Of a stretch of DNA of 46,057 nucleotides, positions 36,549 through 46,057 are shown piece by piece (the first letter of the stretch is position 1; the number at the start of each line of letters is the position of its first letter). The notes below the pieces were generated by a model that saw only the letters and a list, made by a program, of their open reading frames with translations, was not told where the DNA came from and made no database searches. The position numbers and the translations under genes are program-made. Origin of the DNA: Motiliproteus sp. (GTDB lineage: Bacteria > Pseudomonadota > Gammaproteobacteria > Pseudomonadales > Balneatricaceae). Location: the NCBI GenBank assembly GCA_026196225.1, contig JAPHRD010000080.1, positions 1-46,057 on the forward strand, given 5' to 3'.

Positions 36549-36872
36549 ATGGCCATCACCATGACGGACGCTGCCTTTAATCATGTCAGCAAGTTTTTGA
36601 GTAACCGTGGTAAGGGTGCTGGTATTCGCGTGGCGGTAAGAACCACCGGATGCTCTGGCATGGGTTATGTACTTGAGTTCGCCGATGACGTTGAAGCTGA
36701 TGACGAAGTGTTTGAGTTTAGCGGTATTCGAATCATCGTAGATCCAAAGAGTCTGGTGTACCTCGACGGTACCGAGCTTGATTTCGTTAAAGAAGGTCTC
36801 AACGAAGGCTTCAAGTTCAACAACCCCAACGCTCGCAGTGAGTGTGGTTGCGGCGAAAGCTTTAGCGTCTGA
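36549..36872 (+). CDS. iscA: Fe-S cluster carrier IscA
   Basis: IscA is an A-type carrier that passes clusters to target proteins. The 107-residue protein has the three conserved cysteines Cys35, Cys99 and Cys101 (TTGCSGMGY and ECGCGESF). Length and positions match E. coli IscA. The 77-base gap to hscB shows no T-tract terminator. Confidence 0.97.
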   Translation: MAITMTDAAFNHVSKFLSNRGKGAGIRVAVRTTGCSGMGYVLEFADDVEADDEVFEFSGIRIIVDPKSLVYLDGTELDFVKEGLNEGFKFNNPNARSECGCGESFSV

Positions 36873-36949
36873 TCGCTGAACGCGGTCGCTGTTTTTCAAT
36901 AGCCGCTGTCGCGGTCCCTAGGTGGCCGCTGACAAGTTGGAAAAGCTGA

Positions 36950-37483
36950 ATGCAACTGGAACAAAATTTCTTTAAGTTGTTTGATCTGGCTGAAGATTAT
37001 CACCTTGATATTCATCAGCTTTCTGACCGATATCGGGTATTGCAGAAGGAGACGCATCCTGATCGCTTTGCCCAAGGCAGTGAGCGAGAGCAGCTGATCG
37101 CTGTTCAATATACGGCTCACATTAATGAAGCGCTCAATACCCTCAAAACTCCGTTAAAACGCGCCCAGTATTTACTTAAATTGCGTGGTAAAGAACTCTG
37201 TCCTGAATCCAGTGCTCCGATGGAGCCGATGTTTTTGATGCAGCAGATGGAGTGGCGGGAGTCCCTTGAACATATCTCCAAGAGCGATGATCCGGAAGCT
37301 GAGCTGGAAGCGCTTGATGATGAAGTCGCATCCACCTGGCGGCAGATGGAAAAAGACTTTATCGCTGCGCTTTCAAATGAATCTGAATTGGAACAGGCTG
37401 TTTCCACCGTGCGTAAAATGCAGTTTCTCGATAAACTGCGGCACGAGATAGAGCAGGCTGAAGACGAATTGTTGGACGATTAA
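36950..37483 (+). CDS. hscB: Co-chaperone HscB
   Basis: HscB is a J-domain protein that brings IscU to HscA and stimulates its ATPase. The 177-residue protein has the J-domain HPD at 36-38 (KETHPDRF) and a C-terminal three-helix IscU-binding part (about 80-177). Length matches E. coli HscB (171). It is six bases before hscA. Confidence 0.95.
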   Translation: MQLEQNFFKLFDLAEDYHLDIHQLSDRYRVLQKETHPDRFAQGSEREQLIAVQYTAHINEALNTLKTPLKRAQYLLKLRGKELCPESSAPMEPMFLMQQMEWRESLEHISKSDDPEAELEALDDEVASTWRQMEKDFIAALSNESELEQAVSTVRKMQFLDKLRHEIEQAEDELLDD

Positions 37484-37489
37484 ACCATC

Positions 37490-39358
37490 ATGCTATTGCA
37501 GATCGCCGAACCGGGGCAGAGCGCCAAACCCCATCAACACAAGCTAGCTGTAGGTATCGACCTGGGAACTACCAATTCGTTGGTGGCGACGGTTCGGAGC
37601 AGTGAGGCGCAGACGTTACCCGATGTTGACGGTCAACACATTCTTCCCTCTGTGGTGCGTTACCACGGAGATGGTGCGATCACTGTCGGTCGTAAAGCCA
37701 AGCAACAGGCTAGTCAGGATTCTGCCAACACCATTCAGTCTGTGAAGCGCTTGCTGGGCCGTGGTGTTAGTGACCTTCAACAGTTGGGTGACCAGTTACC
37801 CTATGATTTCAGTGGCGATACTGAGGGTATGCCCTATATTCGTACCGCTGCCGGTGATAAGAGTCCGGTAGAGGTTTCTGCCGAAATTCTTAAAGTGTTG
37901 GCTCAGCGTGGTGTTGAATCCCTGGGTGGTGAGCTGGTTGGCGCGGTTATAACCGTGCCTGCTTATTTTGATGAGGCGCAGCGACAAGCGACTAAGGATG
38001 CGGCAAAGCTAGCTGGTCTGAACGTGCTGCGGCTACTGAATGAGCCAACCGCCGCCGCTGTGGCCTATGGTCTTGATCAAGAGGCCGAGGGAATCTTTGC
38101 GGTATACGATCTGGGTGGTGGTACCTTCGATATCTCAATTCTTAGGCTCAATCGAGGAGTCTTTGAGGTGCTGGCCACCGGCGGTGACAGTGCTCTGGGT
38201 GGGGACGACTTCGATCATGTGGTTGCCGAATGGATTATCGCTGAGATGGGTAATCCCAGTCTTAATCGTGACCAGTTGCGGAGTATTCTTGATGCGGCCT
38301 GCGATGCCAAGCAGCAGCTGACCGATGATGACTCAGCGAAGATCGTGATCAGCGATAACGATCTTAATTGGCAAGGACAACTAAACCTGGCGCAATTTGA
38401 ATCTCTGATTGAGCCTCTGGTAAAGAAAACTCTGCGTGCCTGCAAGCGCGCACTGAGGGACGCGTCGGTTACAGCAGACGCGGTGCGGGAAGTAGTTATG
38501 GTGGGCGGTTCTACTCGTGTCCGTCATGTTCGTAATAAAGTTGCCGACTATTTTGGCCGTCCACCTCATATCGAGATCGATCCGGACCGTGTGGTGGCGA
38601 TCGGCGCTGCTATCCAAGCCGATGTTTTGGCGGGTAATAAGCCCGGTTCCGAAATGCTCTTGCTCGATGTAATCCCGCTATCCCTAGGATTGGAAACCAT
38701 GGGTGGCTTGGTGGAGAAGGTGATCGATCGTAATACCGCCATTCCAGTAGCGCGGGGCCAGGAGTTTACCACTTATAAAGATGGCCAGACCGGCATGGTG
38801 ATCCATGTATTGCAGGGCGAGCGTGAATTGGTGGACGATTGCCGTTCACTGGCTCGATTTATCCTGCACGGGATTCCGCCCATGGCTGCTGGAGCTGCCA
38901 AAGTGCGGGTTACTTTCCAGGTTGATGCGGATGGATTGCTGAACGTATCGGCGCGAGAATTGACCAGTGGTGTTGAGAGTGCAATCGAAGTTAAACCTTC
39001 TTACGGTTTGAGTGATGGCGAAATCGCGCGAATGATCAAGGATTCGTTCTCTCACGCTCAGGAAGATCACGATGCGCGTACCCTGCGGGAACAGCAGGTT
39101 GAGGCGGACCGTTTGATCGAAGCGCTGGAGGCTGCGCTGGATGCAGATGGAGATCGCCTGCTTACCCCAGAAGATCAAGCCATACTGCGTCAGGGTATCG
39201 CTCAGTTAAGTCAGCTCAATGGCGGTAGCGATCACAAAGCGATCGCCAAAGGTATTGAAGTGTTAAGTGCGGCCAGCGACGAATTCGCGGCCCGTAGAAT
39301 GGATGATGGAGTTCGCCGGGCACTGGCTGGGCACTCGGTGGATGAGGTTGAAACGTAA
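37490..39358 (+). CDS. hscA: Hsp70-type chaperone HscA
   Basis: HscA is a specialised Hsp70 that releases Fe-S clusters from IscU. The 622-residue protein has the ATPase domain ([37 protein letters not shown]) and the substrate domain. Length matches E. coli HscA (616). Its TAA stop overlaps the fdx ATG by one base, which implies coupled translation. Confidence 0.97.
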   Translation: MLLQIAEPGQSAKPHQHKLAVGIDLGTTNSLVATVRSSEAQTLPDVDGQHILPSVVRYHGDGAITVGRKAKQQASQDSANTIQSVKRLLGRGVSDLQQLGDQLPYDFSGDTEGMPYIRTAAGDKSPVEVSAEILKVLAQRGVESLGGELVGAVITVPAYFDEAQRQATKDAAKLAGLNVLRLLNEPTAAAVAYGLDQEAEGIFAVYDLGGGTFDISILRLNRGVFEVLATGGDSALGGDDFDHVVAEWIIAEMGNPSLNRDQLRSILDAACDAKQQLTDDDSAKIVISDNDLNWQGQLNLAQFESLIEPLVKKTLRACKRALRDASVTADAVREVVMVGGSTRVRHVRNKVADYFGRPPHIEIDPDRVVAIGAAIQADVLAGNKPGSEMLLLDVIPLSLGLETMGGLVEKVIDRNTAIPVARGQEFTTYKDGQTGMVIHVLQGERELVDDCRSLARFILHGIPPMAAGAAKVRVTFQVDADGLLNVSARELTSGVESAIEVKPSYGLSDGEIARMIKDSFSHAQEDHDARTLREQQVEADRLIEALEAALDADGDRLLTPEDQAILRQGIAQLSQLNGGSDHKAIAKGIEVLSAASDEFAARRMDDGVRRALAGHSVDEVET

Positions 39359-39696
39359 TGCCGCAGATTATTTTCCTACCCAACGATGATCTCTGCCCTG
39401 AGGGTCAGGTGATTGATGCAGAGCCGGGTGTAACCGTTTGCGATGCAGCGATAGCTCATGGTATCGAGATCGAGCATGCCTGTGAAAAATCCTGCGCATG
39501 CACTACCTGCCATGTGGTGGTTCGTGAAGGTTTCGATTCGCTTGATGAGGCGGATGAATTGGAAGAAGACATGCTGGATAAGGCTTGGGGTCTAGAGCCT
39601 GAATCCCGTTTAAGCTGTCAGGCTGTGGTTGGTGAAGAAGACCTTGTGGTAGAGATTCCCAAGTACACGATTAATCAGGTTTCTGAAAACCACTGA
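39358..39696 (+). CDS. fdx: [2Fe-2S] ferredoxin of the ISC system
   Basis: Fdx is the adrenodoxin-type ferredoxin that supplies electrons for cluster assembly. The 112-residue protein has the ligands Cys42, Cys48, Cys51 and Cys87 (HACEKSCACTTCHVVV; SCQAVV), the E. coli positions. Cys46 is an additional, non-ligand cysteine of the loop. Acidic residues around DEADELEEDMLD form the usual partner surface. Confidence 0.97.
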   Translation: MPQIIFLPNDDLCPEGQVIDAEPGVTVCDAAIAHGIEIEHACEKSCACTTCHVVVREGFDSLDEADELEEDMLDKAWGLEPESRLSCQAVVGEEDLVVEIPKYTINQVSENH

Positions 39697-39712
39697 GCAG
39701 GGGAGGTTGGCG

Positions 39713-39913
39713 ATGACTTTAAAATGGACGGACAGTCTGGATATCGCTATCGAACTGAGTGAGCAGCATCCCGATGTTGATCCACGTTACGTGCGTTTCA
39801 CTGAACTCAGTGAGTGGATTATGGAGTTGGAAGAGTTTGACGACGATCCCAAGCATTGCGGAGAGAAGATTCTCGAAGCGGTGCAGATGGCTTGGATCGA
39901 GGAGATGGACTAA
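39713..39913 (+). CDS. iscX: Fe-S assembly protein IscX
   Basis: IscX is a small acidic protein that binds IscS and iron and modulates cluster assembly. The 66-residue protein has the family features WTDSLDIAIEL and the DPRYVRFTEL and DDDPKHCGEKILEAVQ segments. ATG 39713 is chosen because GGGGAGG lies before it; an upstream TTG at 39707 is in frame but lies too close to that site. It is the last gene of the operon, with a terminator directly after. Confidence 0.95.
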   Translation: MTLKWTDSLDIAIELSEQHPDVDPRYVRFTELSEWIMELEEFDDDPKHCGEKILEAVQMAWIEEMD

Positions 39914-39931
39914 GCTGATAGTCAGCTGAAC

Positions 39932-39961
39932 AAAACGCTACCTTGAGGGTGGCGTTTTTTG
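39932..39961 (+). terminator. Terminator of the isc operon
   Basis: An 11-base stem (AAAACGCTACC with GGTGGCGTTTT, one T-G pair) with a short loop and a T-run. Confidence 0.92.
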
Positions 39962-40022
39962 CTTCTGGGCGGTGCTTTTTTCAAGCGGAGGCGCTGTCCG
40001 GCCCAGAGGTTTGGAAGGCTAG

Positions 40023-41591
<1,569 letters not shown>

Positions 41592-41607
41592 TAAAGAGTT
41601 TTTTAGT

Positions 41608-41640
41608 AATGGGGCTGTCGCAGGCAGCCCCATTTTCGTT
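41608..41640 (+). terminator. Terminator between guaB and guaA
   Basis: AATGGGGCTG pairs with CAGCCCCATT across a seven-base loop, followed by TTCGTTTTT. This implies that guaA has its own promoter or depends on read-through. The 72 bases before guaA show no clear promoter motif. Confidence 0.85.
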
Positions 41641-41712
41641 TTTAGAATGCAGTAAAAAGACGGTCCGTAATCATCGGTTGCGGATCCAAAGCCTGACAGG
41701 CGGAGTACGACC

Positions 41713-43290
41713 GTGACTAAAGACATTCATGCACAACGAATTCTAATACTGGATTTCGGATCTCAATACACTCAGCTGATCGCACGTCGTGTGCGTGAGT
41801 GCGGTGTCTACTCGGAGATTCGCGCATTTGATATGAGCGAAGAGGAGATCCGCGAATTTAATCCCAAGGGTATTATCCTGGCAGGTGGCCCAGAGTCTGT
41901 AACCGGCTCCGACACTCCCCGTGCACCACAAGTGGTGTTTGAATTGGGTGTGCCGGTTTTGGGTATCTGCTACGGCATGCAAACCATGGCCGAACAGCTG
42001 GGTGGTAAAGTCGAATCCTCAGAGCAGCGTGAGTTTGGTTATGCTCAGGTTCGCATCGAGGGTGCCAGCGCGCTGTTGGATGGCATTGAAGATCACGTTG
42101 CCAACAACGGCATTTTGTTGCTGGACGTGTGGATGAGCCACGGTGATAAAGTGGTCGAGCTGCCAGAAGGTTTCCATCTGATGGCCTCCACCGAGAGTGC
42201 TCCTATCGCTGGTATGTACGATGAGCAGCGCCGTTTCTACGGTGTTCAGTTCCATCCTGAAGTGACTCATACCAAGCAGGGTGAGCGTATCGTTTCACGT
42301 TTTGTACGTGATATCTGTGACTGTGAAGCACTCTGGACTCCTAGCAATATTGTTAAAGATGCCATCGAGCAGGTTCGCGCTCAGGTGGGCGATGATCATG
42401 TGCTATTGGGTCTATCTGGCGGTGTTGATTCCTCTGTTGTGGCGGCGCTGTTGCACAAGGCGATCGGTAAACAGCTGACCTGTGTGTTTGTGGATAACGG
42501 ATTACTGCGTAAACACGAAGGTGATCAGGTGATGGACATGTTCGCCAAGAACATGGGCGTCAAAGTGATCCGTTCCAACTCCGAAGAGCTTTTCCTGGGT
42601 AAACTGAAAGGCGTTAGTGATCCGGAGCAAAAGCGTAAGGTTATCGGTAACACCTTTATAGAAGTATTCGACGAAGAAGCCGCTAAGATCGACAACGTTA
42701 AATGGCTGGCGCAGGGTACCATCTACCCGGACGTAATCGAATCTGCAGCAGCCAAGACTGGTAAGGCTCATGTCATCAAGTCACACCACAACGTTGGTGG
42801 TTTGCCCGAAGATATGGCGTTGAAGCTGGTAGAGCCATTGCGCGAACTGTTTAAAGACGAAGTTCGGAAGATCGGTCTGGAGCTGGGCCTCCCTTACGAT
42901 ATGGTCTATCGTCATCCGTTCCCTGGTCCAGGCTTAGGTGTTCGTATCCTCGGCGAAGTGAAGAAAGAGTACGCCGATATTCTCCGTGAGGCGGACGCGA
43001 TCTTTATCGAAGAGTTGCATCGCTCTGGTTGGTACCACAAAACTAGTCAGGCTTTTGTGGTATTCCTGCCGGTTAAATCAGTAGGTGTTGTCGGCGATGG
43101 TCGTCGCTATGAGTACGTGGTATCGCTACGTGCGGTAGAAACTGTCGACTTTATGACTGCCCGCTGGGCGCATCTGCCTTACGATCTGCTGGAGACTGTT
43201 TCCGGGCGGATCATCAATGAGATTTCCGGTATTTCCCGAGTAGCTTATGATGTTTCCAGTAAGCCGCCCGCTACCATCGAGTGGGAATAG
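41713..43290 (+). CDS. guaA: GMP synthase (glutamine-hydrolysing)
   Basis: GuaA converts XMP to GMP using glutamine nitrogen and ATP. The 525-residue protein has a class I glutamine amidotransferase domain (catalytic Cys86 in GICYGMQ, His181 and Glu183 in FHPEVTHT), an ATP-pyrophosphatase domain with the SGGVDSS loop at 235-241, and the C-terminal dimerisation domain ending PATIEWE. The length equals E. coli GuaA (525). The start is GTG. Confidence 0.97.
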   Translation: MTKDIHAQRILILDFGSQYTQLIARRVRECGVYSEIRAFDMSEEEIREFNPKGIILAGGPESVTGSDTPRAPQVVFELGVPVLGICYGMQTMAEQLGGKVESSEQREFGYAQVRIEGASALLDGIEDHVANNGILLLDVWMSHGDKVVELPEGFHLMASTESAPIAGMYDEQRRFYGVQFHPEVTHTKQGERIVSRFVRDICDCEALWTPSNIVKDAIEQVRAQVGDDHVLLGLSGGVDSSVVAALLHKAIGKQLTCVFVDNGLLRKHEGDQVMDMFAKNMGVKVIRSNSEELFLGKLKGVSDPEQKRKVIGNTFIEVFDEEAAKIDNVKWLAQGTIYPDVIESAAAKTGKAHVIKSHHNVGGLPEDMALKLVEPLRELFKDEVRKIGLELGLPYDMVYRHPFPGPGLGVRILGEVKKEYADILREADAIFIEELHRSGWYHKTSQAFVVFLPVKSVGVVGDGRRYEYVVSLRAVETVDFMTARWAHLPYDLLETVSGRIINEISGISRVAYDVSSKPPATIEWE

Positions 43291-43314
43291 CACCTGCTTC
43301 CCGGTAGAGATTTC

Positions 43315-43341
43315 AAAGCCCGCTAATTAGCGGGCTTTTTT
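43315..43341 (+). terminator. Terminator of guaA
   Basis: AAAGCCCGCTAATTAGCGGGCTTT is a perfect palindrome followed by more Ts; the A-run on the left would also allow minus-strand function. Confidence 0.95.
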
Positions 43342-43408
43342 GTGCTCTGTAGAATCTTGGTGGCCTCTAATTATCGATCATTTTGAGTGACTTGGTTTGC
43401 TCGCCATA

Positions 43409-43425
43409 TGATCTGGTGTAGATCA
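43409..43425. repeat. 17-base perfect inverted repeat upstream of the zinc operon
   Basis: TGATCT and AGATCA flank a five-base centre (GGTGT). It lies about 30 bases upstream of the first Zur-like site and resembles a regulator half-site pair, but the spacing fits neither a CRP site (TGTGA-N6-TCACA) nor an FNR/ANR site (TTGAT-N4-ATCAA). The binding factor is unknown. Confidence 0.4.
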
Positions 43426-43440
43426 AAACACCGGATTGAA

Positions 43441-43463
43441 AAAACGTTATAACGTATCATTTC
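43441..43463. promoter_or_regulatory. Zur-like operator 1 upstream of the outer-membrane protein gene
   Basis: Read on the minus strand, this 23-base segment matches about 17 of 22 defined positions of the E. coli-type Zur box (GAAATG at one end, TTATAAC in the other half). It contains a perfect 12-base palindrome, ACGTTATAACGT (43444-43455). Its centre is 27 bases from that of operator 2. Confidence 0.72.
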
Positions 43464-43470
43464 GCAAAGT

Positions 43471-43487
43471 ATGTTATGTGATAACAT
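43471..43487. promoter_or_regulatory. Zur-like operator 2, perfect palindromic core
   Basis: ATGTTAT-GTG-ATAACAT: both seven-base arms equal those of the enterobacterial Zur consensus core. It lies 39 bases before the ATG of the outer-membrane protein gene and would block transcription when zinc is plentiful. Confidence 0.82.
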
Positions 43488-43525
43488 CATTGTTCTGTTT
43501 AGAAGATTTCTCAAAAGGGGAGCGA

Positions 43526-44911
43526 ATGATTAATCGTTGGATGTTTTTAGGGTTGGGTTTGAGTTCACTGGTATCCATGCCAGCTTCAGCTTCCCCTCAG
43601 GTTGGTGAAATACAGCAGAAATTACAGCAACTTAAAAGCCAGTATGAGCAGCGTATCGGTGCGCTAGAGGCGCAGTTACAGCAGTTGCAGAGCAACGAGC
43701 AGCAGACTGTTCAGCAGTTGCAGAAGGTGAATAAAGAGCTGCAGCAAGCAAAACAAGGGGCTTCAGATGCCGCTAGCTCCGGATTTAATCCGCAGATCAG
43801 CGTTATTCTTGATGGTCGTCTCGCCAGCTTCGGAAATGATCCAGAGGCCTACGAGCTGCCAGGCTTTGCCCTGGGTGGGGAAGCCGGCATAGGTGAGGAA
43901 GGTTTCGCTCTTGGGCATACGGAAATTGCATTCAGCGCTAACATCGATAATCGCTTTTTTGGTCAGGCAACCGTCGCCATCCATGAGCATGAAGGTGAGA
44001 CAGAGGTTGAGCTGGAAGAAGCTTTTATAGAAACCATCGGCTTGGGAAATGGCCTTACAGTTAAATTTGGACGTTTCTTCTCTGGTGTTGGTTATCTTAA
44101 CGAACAACATGAGCATGCCTGGGATTTTGCCGATGCACCGCTGATCTATCAGGGCTTGTTTGGCAACCGCCTGTGGGATGATGGTATTCAGGTCAGCTAT
44201 GTGGCTGATACTGAAACCTTCCTGCAATTGGGAGCGGAAGCACTCAGTGGTCGCCAGTTCCCCGCTGGTGGTAGCCATGAAGCGATCGGTGCCTGGAGTC
44301 TGTTTGCCAATGTCGGTGGCGATATTGGAGCCGATCACAGCTGGCAGCTGGGGTTGAGCCACTGGCGCAGCAACGATATCGAAGGACGTACTAGCGGTGG
44401 TCATAGCCACGGCGGCGGTGCGGATGAGATTCCATCATTTGATGGCGATAGCGAAATCAATGCTATCGATGTCGTCTATAAATGGGTGCCAGCGGGAGAT
44501 GCTCAAGGGCGTAACCTGAAATTACAGTTCGAATATTTCGAGCGTAAAGAGGATGGTACCGTCACGCTGCTGAATAGCTCACCACTTGAAACCACCAGTT
44601 ACGATGGTGATCAGAGTGGTTGGTATGCCCAGGCGGTTTATCAGTTCAAGCCGCAATGGAAATTGGGTCTGCGATACGATCGATTGGATGCGGACAACAG
44701 CGGTTCTGATGAGGATGTGCTGGAGGAAGCAGGGCTTACTGACGAAGGCCATACGCCAGAACGATACAGTGCCATGGTTGAATGGAACGCCAGCGAATTT
44801 AGCCGTATCCGATTCCAATATAATCGTGATCGTTCCTATGAGGATAGCGATGATCAATGGTTCCTGCAGTATACCCATAGTCTCGGCAGCCACGGCGCTC
44901 ATCAGTTCTGA
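43526..44911 (+). CDS. Zinc-regulated outer-membrane beta-barrel (porin-like) protein with N-terminal coiled coil
   Basis: This 461-residue exported protein has a signal peptide (about 1-22, ending SASA), a glutamine-rich coiled coil (about 25-78), then a beta-rich barrel with alternating aromatic strands and a C-terminal phenylalanine typical of outer-membrane proteins. Histidine clusters occur at HEHE 153-156, HEH 195-197 and HSH 293-295 in a glycine-rich loop (SGGHSHGGGADE), possible zinc ligands. The two Zur-like boxes upstream and the ZnuA-like gene 8 bases downstream suggest a zinc-entry porin. It is not TonB-dependent in layout (no plug domain). No exact family name can be given. ATG 43526 has GGGGAG upstream; the longer in-frame extension covers the operators. 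Confidence 0.75.
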   Translation: MINRWMFLGLGLSSLVSMPASASPQVGEIQQKLQQLKSQYEQRIGALEAQLQQLQSNEQQTVQQLQKVNKELQQAKQGASDAASSGFNPQISVILDGRLASFGNDPEAYELPGFALGGEAGIGEEGFALGHTEIAFSANIDNRFFGQATVAIHEHEGETEVELEEAFIETIGLGNGLTVKFGRFFSGVGYLNEQHEHAWDFADAPLIYQGLFGNRLWDDGIQVSYVADTETFLQLGAEALSGRQFPAGGSHEAIGAWSLFANVGGDIGADHSWQLGLSHWRSNDIEGRTSGGHSHGGGADEIPSFDGDSEINAIDVVYKWVPAGDAQGRNLKLQFEYFERKEDGTVTLLNSSPLETTSYDGDQSGWYAQAVYQFKPQWKLGLRYDRLDADNSGSDEDVLEEAGLTDEGHTPERYSAMVEWNASEFSRIRFQYNRDRSYEDSDDQWFLQYTHSLGSHGAHQF

Positions 44912-44919
44912 GGATGGCG

Positions 44920-45816
44920 ATGATGCGACTATTATTTAGGTTGTCTTTGTTGTTGGCGCTGTTATTCAGCGCCGGCGCTCGTGCCGAGCTTAATGTACTG
45001 GCATGCGAGCCGGAATGGGGTGTATTGGTTGAGGAGCTGGCTGGTGACAGGGTTAAGGTTTCAAGTGCTACCCTAGCGCGTCAGGATCCTCACCATATTC
45101 AGGCACGCCCCAGCCTTATATCCAAGGCTAGACGTGCTGATCTTCTGGTCTGTACCGGCGCTGAACTGGAGATCGGTTGGTTGCCGCTACTGCTGCGTAA
45201 GTCCGGGAATGGCAAGATACAACCTGGACAGCCCGGCAATCTTATTGTGACCGAAGGCGTGGAGTTGTTGGGTAAGCCGGAACGTCTGGATCGCAGTATG
45301 GGCGATGTGCATACTGCGGGTAACCCTCATATTCAGATGGATCCTCAGCTGATTGCTGTTGTTGCAGAAAAACTGCAGCAGCGACTAGCGCTGCTCGATC
45401 CGGATAACGCTGATTTCTATGGTCAGAAGGGAGCTTATTTTCAGACCCGTTGGCGTCAGGCTGCAGAGGGATGGAAGAAACGGCTGCAGTCGTTGCAGGG
45501 TAGGCAGGTGATCGTTCATCATAATAACTGGCCCTATTTAGCGCGCTGGTTACAACTGGAACAGCTGGCAACCCTTGAGCCTAAGCCGGGTGTGGCCCCG
45601 ACCACCGCTCATCTGGGCAAGCTTTTGACTGCAAGTCAGAAACAGCTGCCGGATATGATTTTATTGGCGGATTACCAGAACGATCGAGCAGCGCGCTGGC
45701 TGTCGGACAAGACCGGTGTGCCTGTAGTGAAGCTGCCGTTAAGTGTTGACCTTGGTGGTTCACTGTTCGAACTCTATGGTGAGGTTGTCGAGCGGTTACT
45801 GCAGGCTGCTAGATGA
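44920..45816 (+). CDS. ZnuA-like zinc ABC transporter substrate-binding protein
   Basis: This is a periplasmic metal-binding protein of the cluster A-I (ZnuA/TroA) family, 298 residues. A signal peptide (about 1-22, ending ARA) is followed by two lobes. Expected metal-ligand histidines are visible: His58/His59 (DPHHIQARPS), His137 (GNPHIQMDP), and His200/His201 (VHHNNWPYL), with an acidic residue near 251 (LLADYQ). It lacks the histidine-rich loop of classical ZnuA. The gene starts just after the porin stop and overlaps the permease ATG (ATGA), so porin, binding protein and permease formed one operon. ATG 44920 is preferred to 44914 because the GAGG site is then six bases away. Confidence 0.85.
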   Translation: MMRLLFRLSLLLALLFSAGARAELNVLACEPEWGVLVEELAGDRVKVSSATLARQDPHHIQARPSLISKARRADLLVCTGAELEIGWLPLLLRKSGNGKIQPGQPGNLIVTEGVELLGKPERLDRSMGDVHTAGNPHIQMDPQLIAVVAEKLQQRLALLDPDNADFYGQKGAYFQTRWRQAAEGWKKRLQSLQGRQVIVHHNNWPYLARWLQLEQLATLEPKPGVAPTTAHLGKLLTASQKQLPDMILLADYQNDRAARWLSDKTGVPVVKLPLSVDLGGSLFELYGEVVERLLQAAR

Positions 45817-45983
45817 TGGAAGGGCAGTGGCAGATCCTGGCGCCTGCTCTGGCTGCCGGACTGCTGGTATTAGCCAGTCATGTGCCCCTCGGGCAAGAGG
45901 TGCTGCGGCGGGGAATTATCTTTATCGATCTGGCGATTGCTCAGATAGCTGGGTTGGGGGCACTGCTGTCCCACAAATATTGA
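45813..45983 (+). pseudogene. Truncated zinc ABC transporter permease (ABC-3/ZnuB family), 5' part only
   Basis: The 56 codons encode a hydrophobic start and then the family-diagnostic LRRGIIFIDLAIAQIAGLGA, the first conserved region of ZnuB/TroC-type permeases, which normally run to about 260-290 residues with eight or more helices. Here the frame ends LLSHKY-stop, right after that motif, and a strong terminator begins three bases later. The ATG overlaps the end of the ZnuA-like gene (ATGATG), as in an intact operon. So the gene was cut by a rearrangement, and no ATPase gene is visible. The product is unlikely to transport. An assembly error near the window edge is the main alternative. Confidence 0.75.
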
Positions 45984-45985
45984 TC

Positions 45986-46019
45986 AAAAAGGAATCCTCA
46001 TTTGAGGGTTCCTTTTTTT
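45986..46019. terminator. Bidirectional terminator after the truncated permease
   Basis: AAAAAGGAATCCTC pairs with GAGGGTTCCTTTTT (one T-G pair, ATTT loop), giving a 14-base stem flanked by A- and T-runs. It starts three bases after the stop of the 56-codon fragment. The last 38 bases of the window hold nothing recognisable. Confidence 0.9.
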
Positions 46020-46057
46020 CTTGTCGGGTGTAACAGGATTAAGCAGTTCCGCGAGAG

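Noticed and set aside
43763-44410. Antisense open frame (215 codons) opposite the barrel protein gene
   Set aside because: There is no ribosome binding site or recognisable domain. The plus-strand gene has a signal peptide, barrel features and operon context.
45813-45983. The 56-codon frame considered as a genuine small membrane protein
   Set aside because: It contains the first conserved motif of ABC-3 permeases in the right operon position, so truncation is the better explanation.

Overview
This 46 kb window is a chromosomal segment of a gammaproteobacterium, most likely a marine or environmental relative of the Oceanospirillales/Pseudomonadales. The evidence is gene content and order. The block rsgA-orn-queG-nnr-tsaE-amidase-mutL-miaA-hfq-hflX-hflK-hflC-DUF2065-hisZ-purA and the block suhB/trmJ-cysE-iscRSUA-hscBA-fdx-iscX both follow the Pseudomonas-type arrangement. 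MutL carries the strand-nicking motif found in bacteria without MutH, and RhdA has the Azotobacter/Pseudomonas-type active-site loop. The genes are densely packed and no gene-free stretch exceeds about 300 bases. I saw no tRNA, rRNA, CRISPR array, prophage or intact insertion sequence.

Layout: 1-9.7 kb holds the 3' end of a glutamate dehydrogenase gene, a duplicated multi-helix membrane protein, two 16S rRNA modification genes (rsuA, rsmC), a minus-strand gene for a UshA-like domain fused to a tetraheme cytochrome, an unknown small gene, a CBS-pair protein and a catalytically intact inositol-monophosphatase-family enzyme. These are followed by the minus-strand cluster rhdA-psd-ygfZ. 9.8-15.3 kb holds an HDOD protein and, divergently, a two-gene sensory unit made of a Tat-exported TRAP-type binding protein and a Cache-PAS histidine kinase, with no TRAP permease and no response regulator. 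15.3-31.6 kb is the housekeeping block: ribosome assembly GTPase, RNA decay, queuosine, metabolite repair, t6A, cell-wall amidase, mismatch repair, i6A, Hfq, HflX, HflKC, histidine and adenylate synthesis.

31.6-39.9 kb holds a SuhB-type protein that has lost several catalytic residues, then divergent trmJ-cysE and the complete ISC iron-sulfur operon, led by a textbook type 1 IscR operator next to a second, weaker one. 40.0-43.3 kb is guaB and guaA, each with its own terminator. 43.3-46.0 kb is a zinc-scavenging unit: two Zur-like palindromes, an outer-membrane barrel protein with histidine clusters, a ZnuA-like binding protein, and a zinc ABC permease gene cut to 56 codons that ends directly against a strong bidirectional terminator.

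Most of the window is conserved housekeeping DNA. The most interesting points are the SuhB pseudoenzyme, the truncated zinc-uptake operon, the orphan TRAP-binding-protein/kinase pair, and the cytochrome fusion with a degenerate phosphoesterase-like domain. I found nothing that amounts to a wholly new defence or mobile system.
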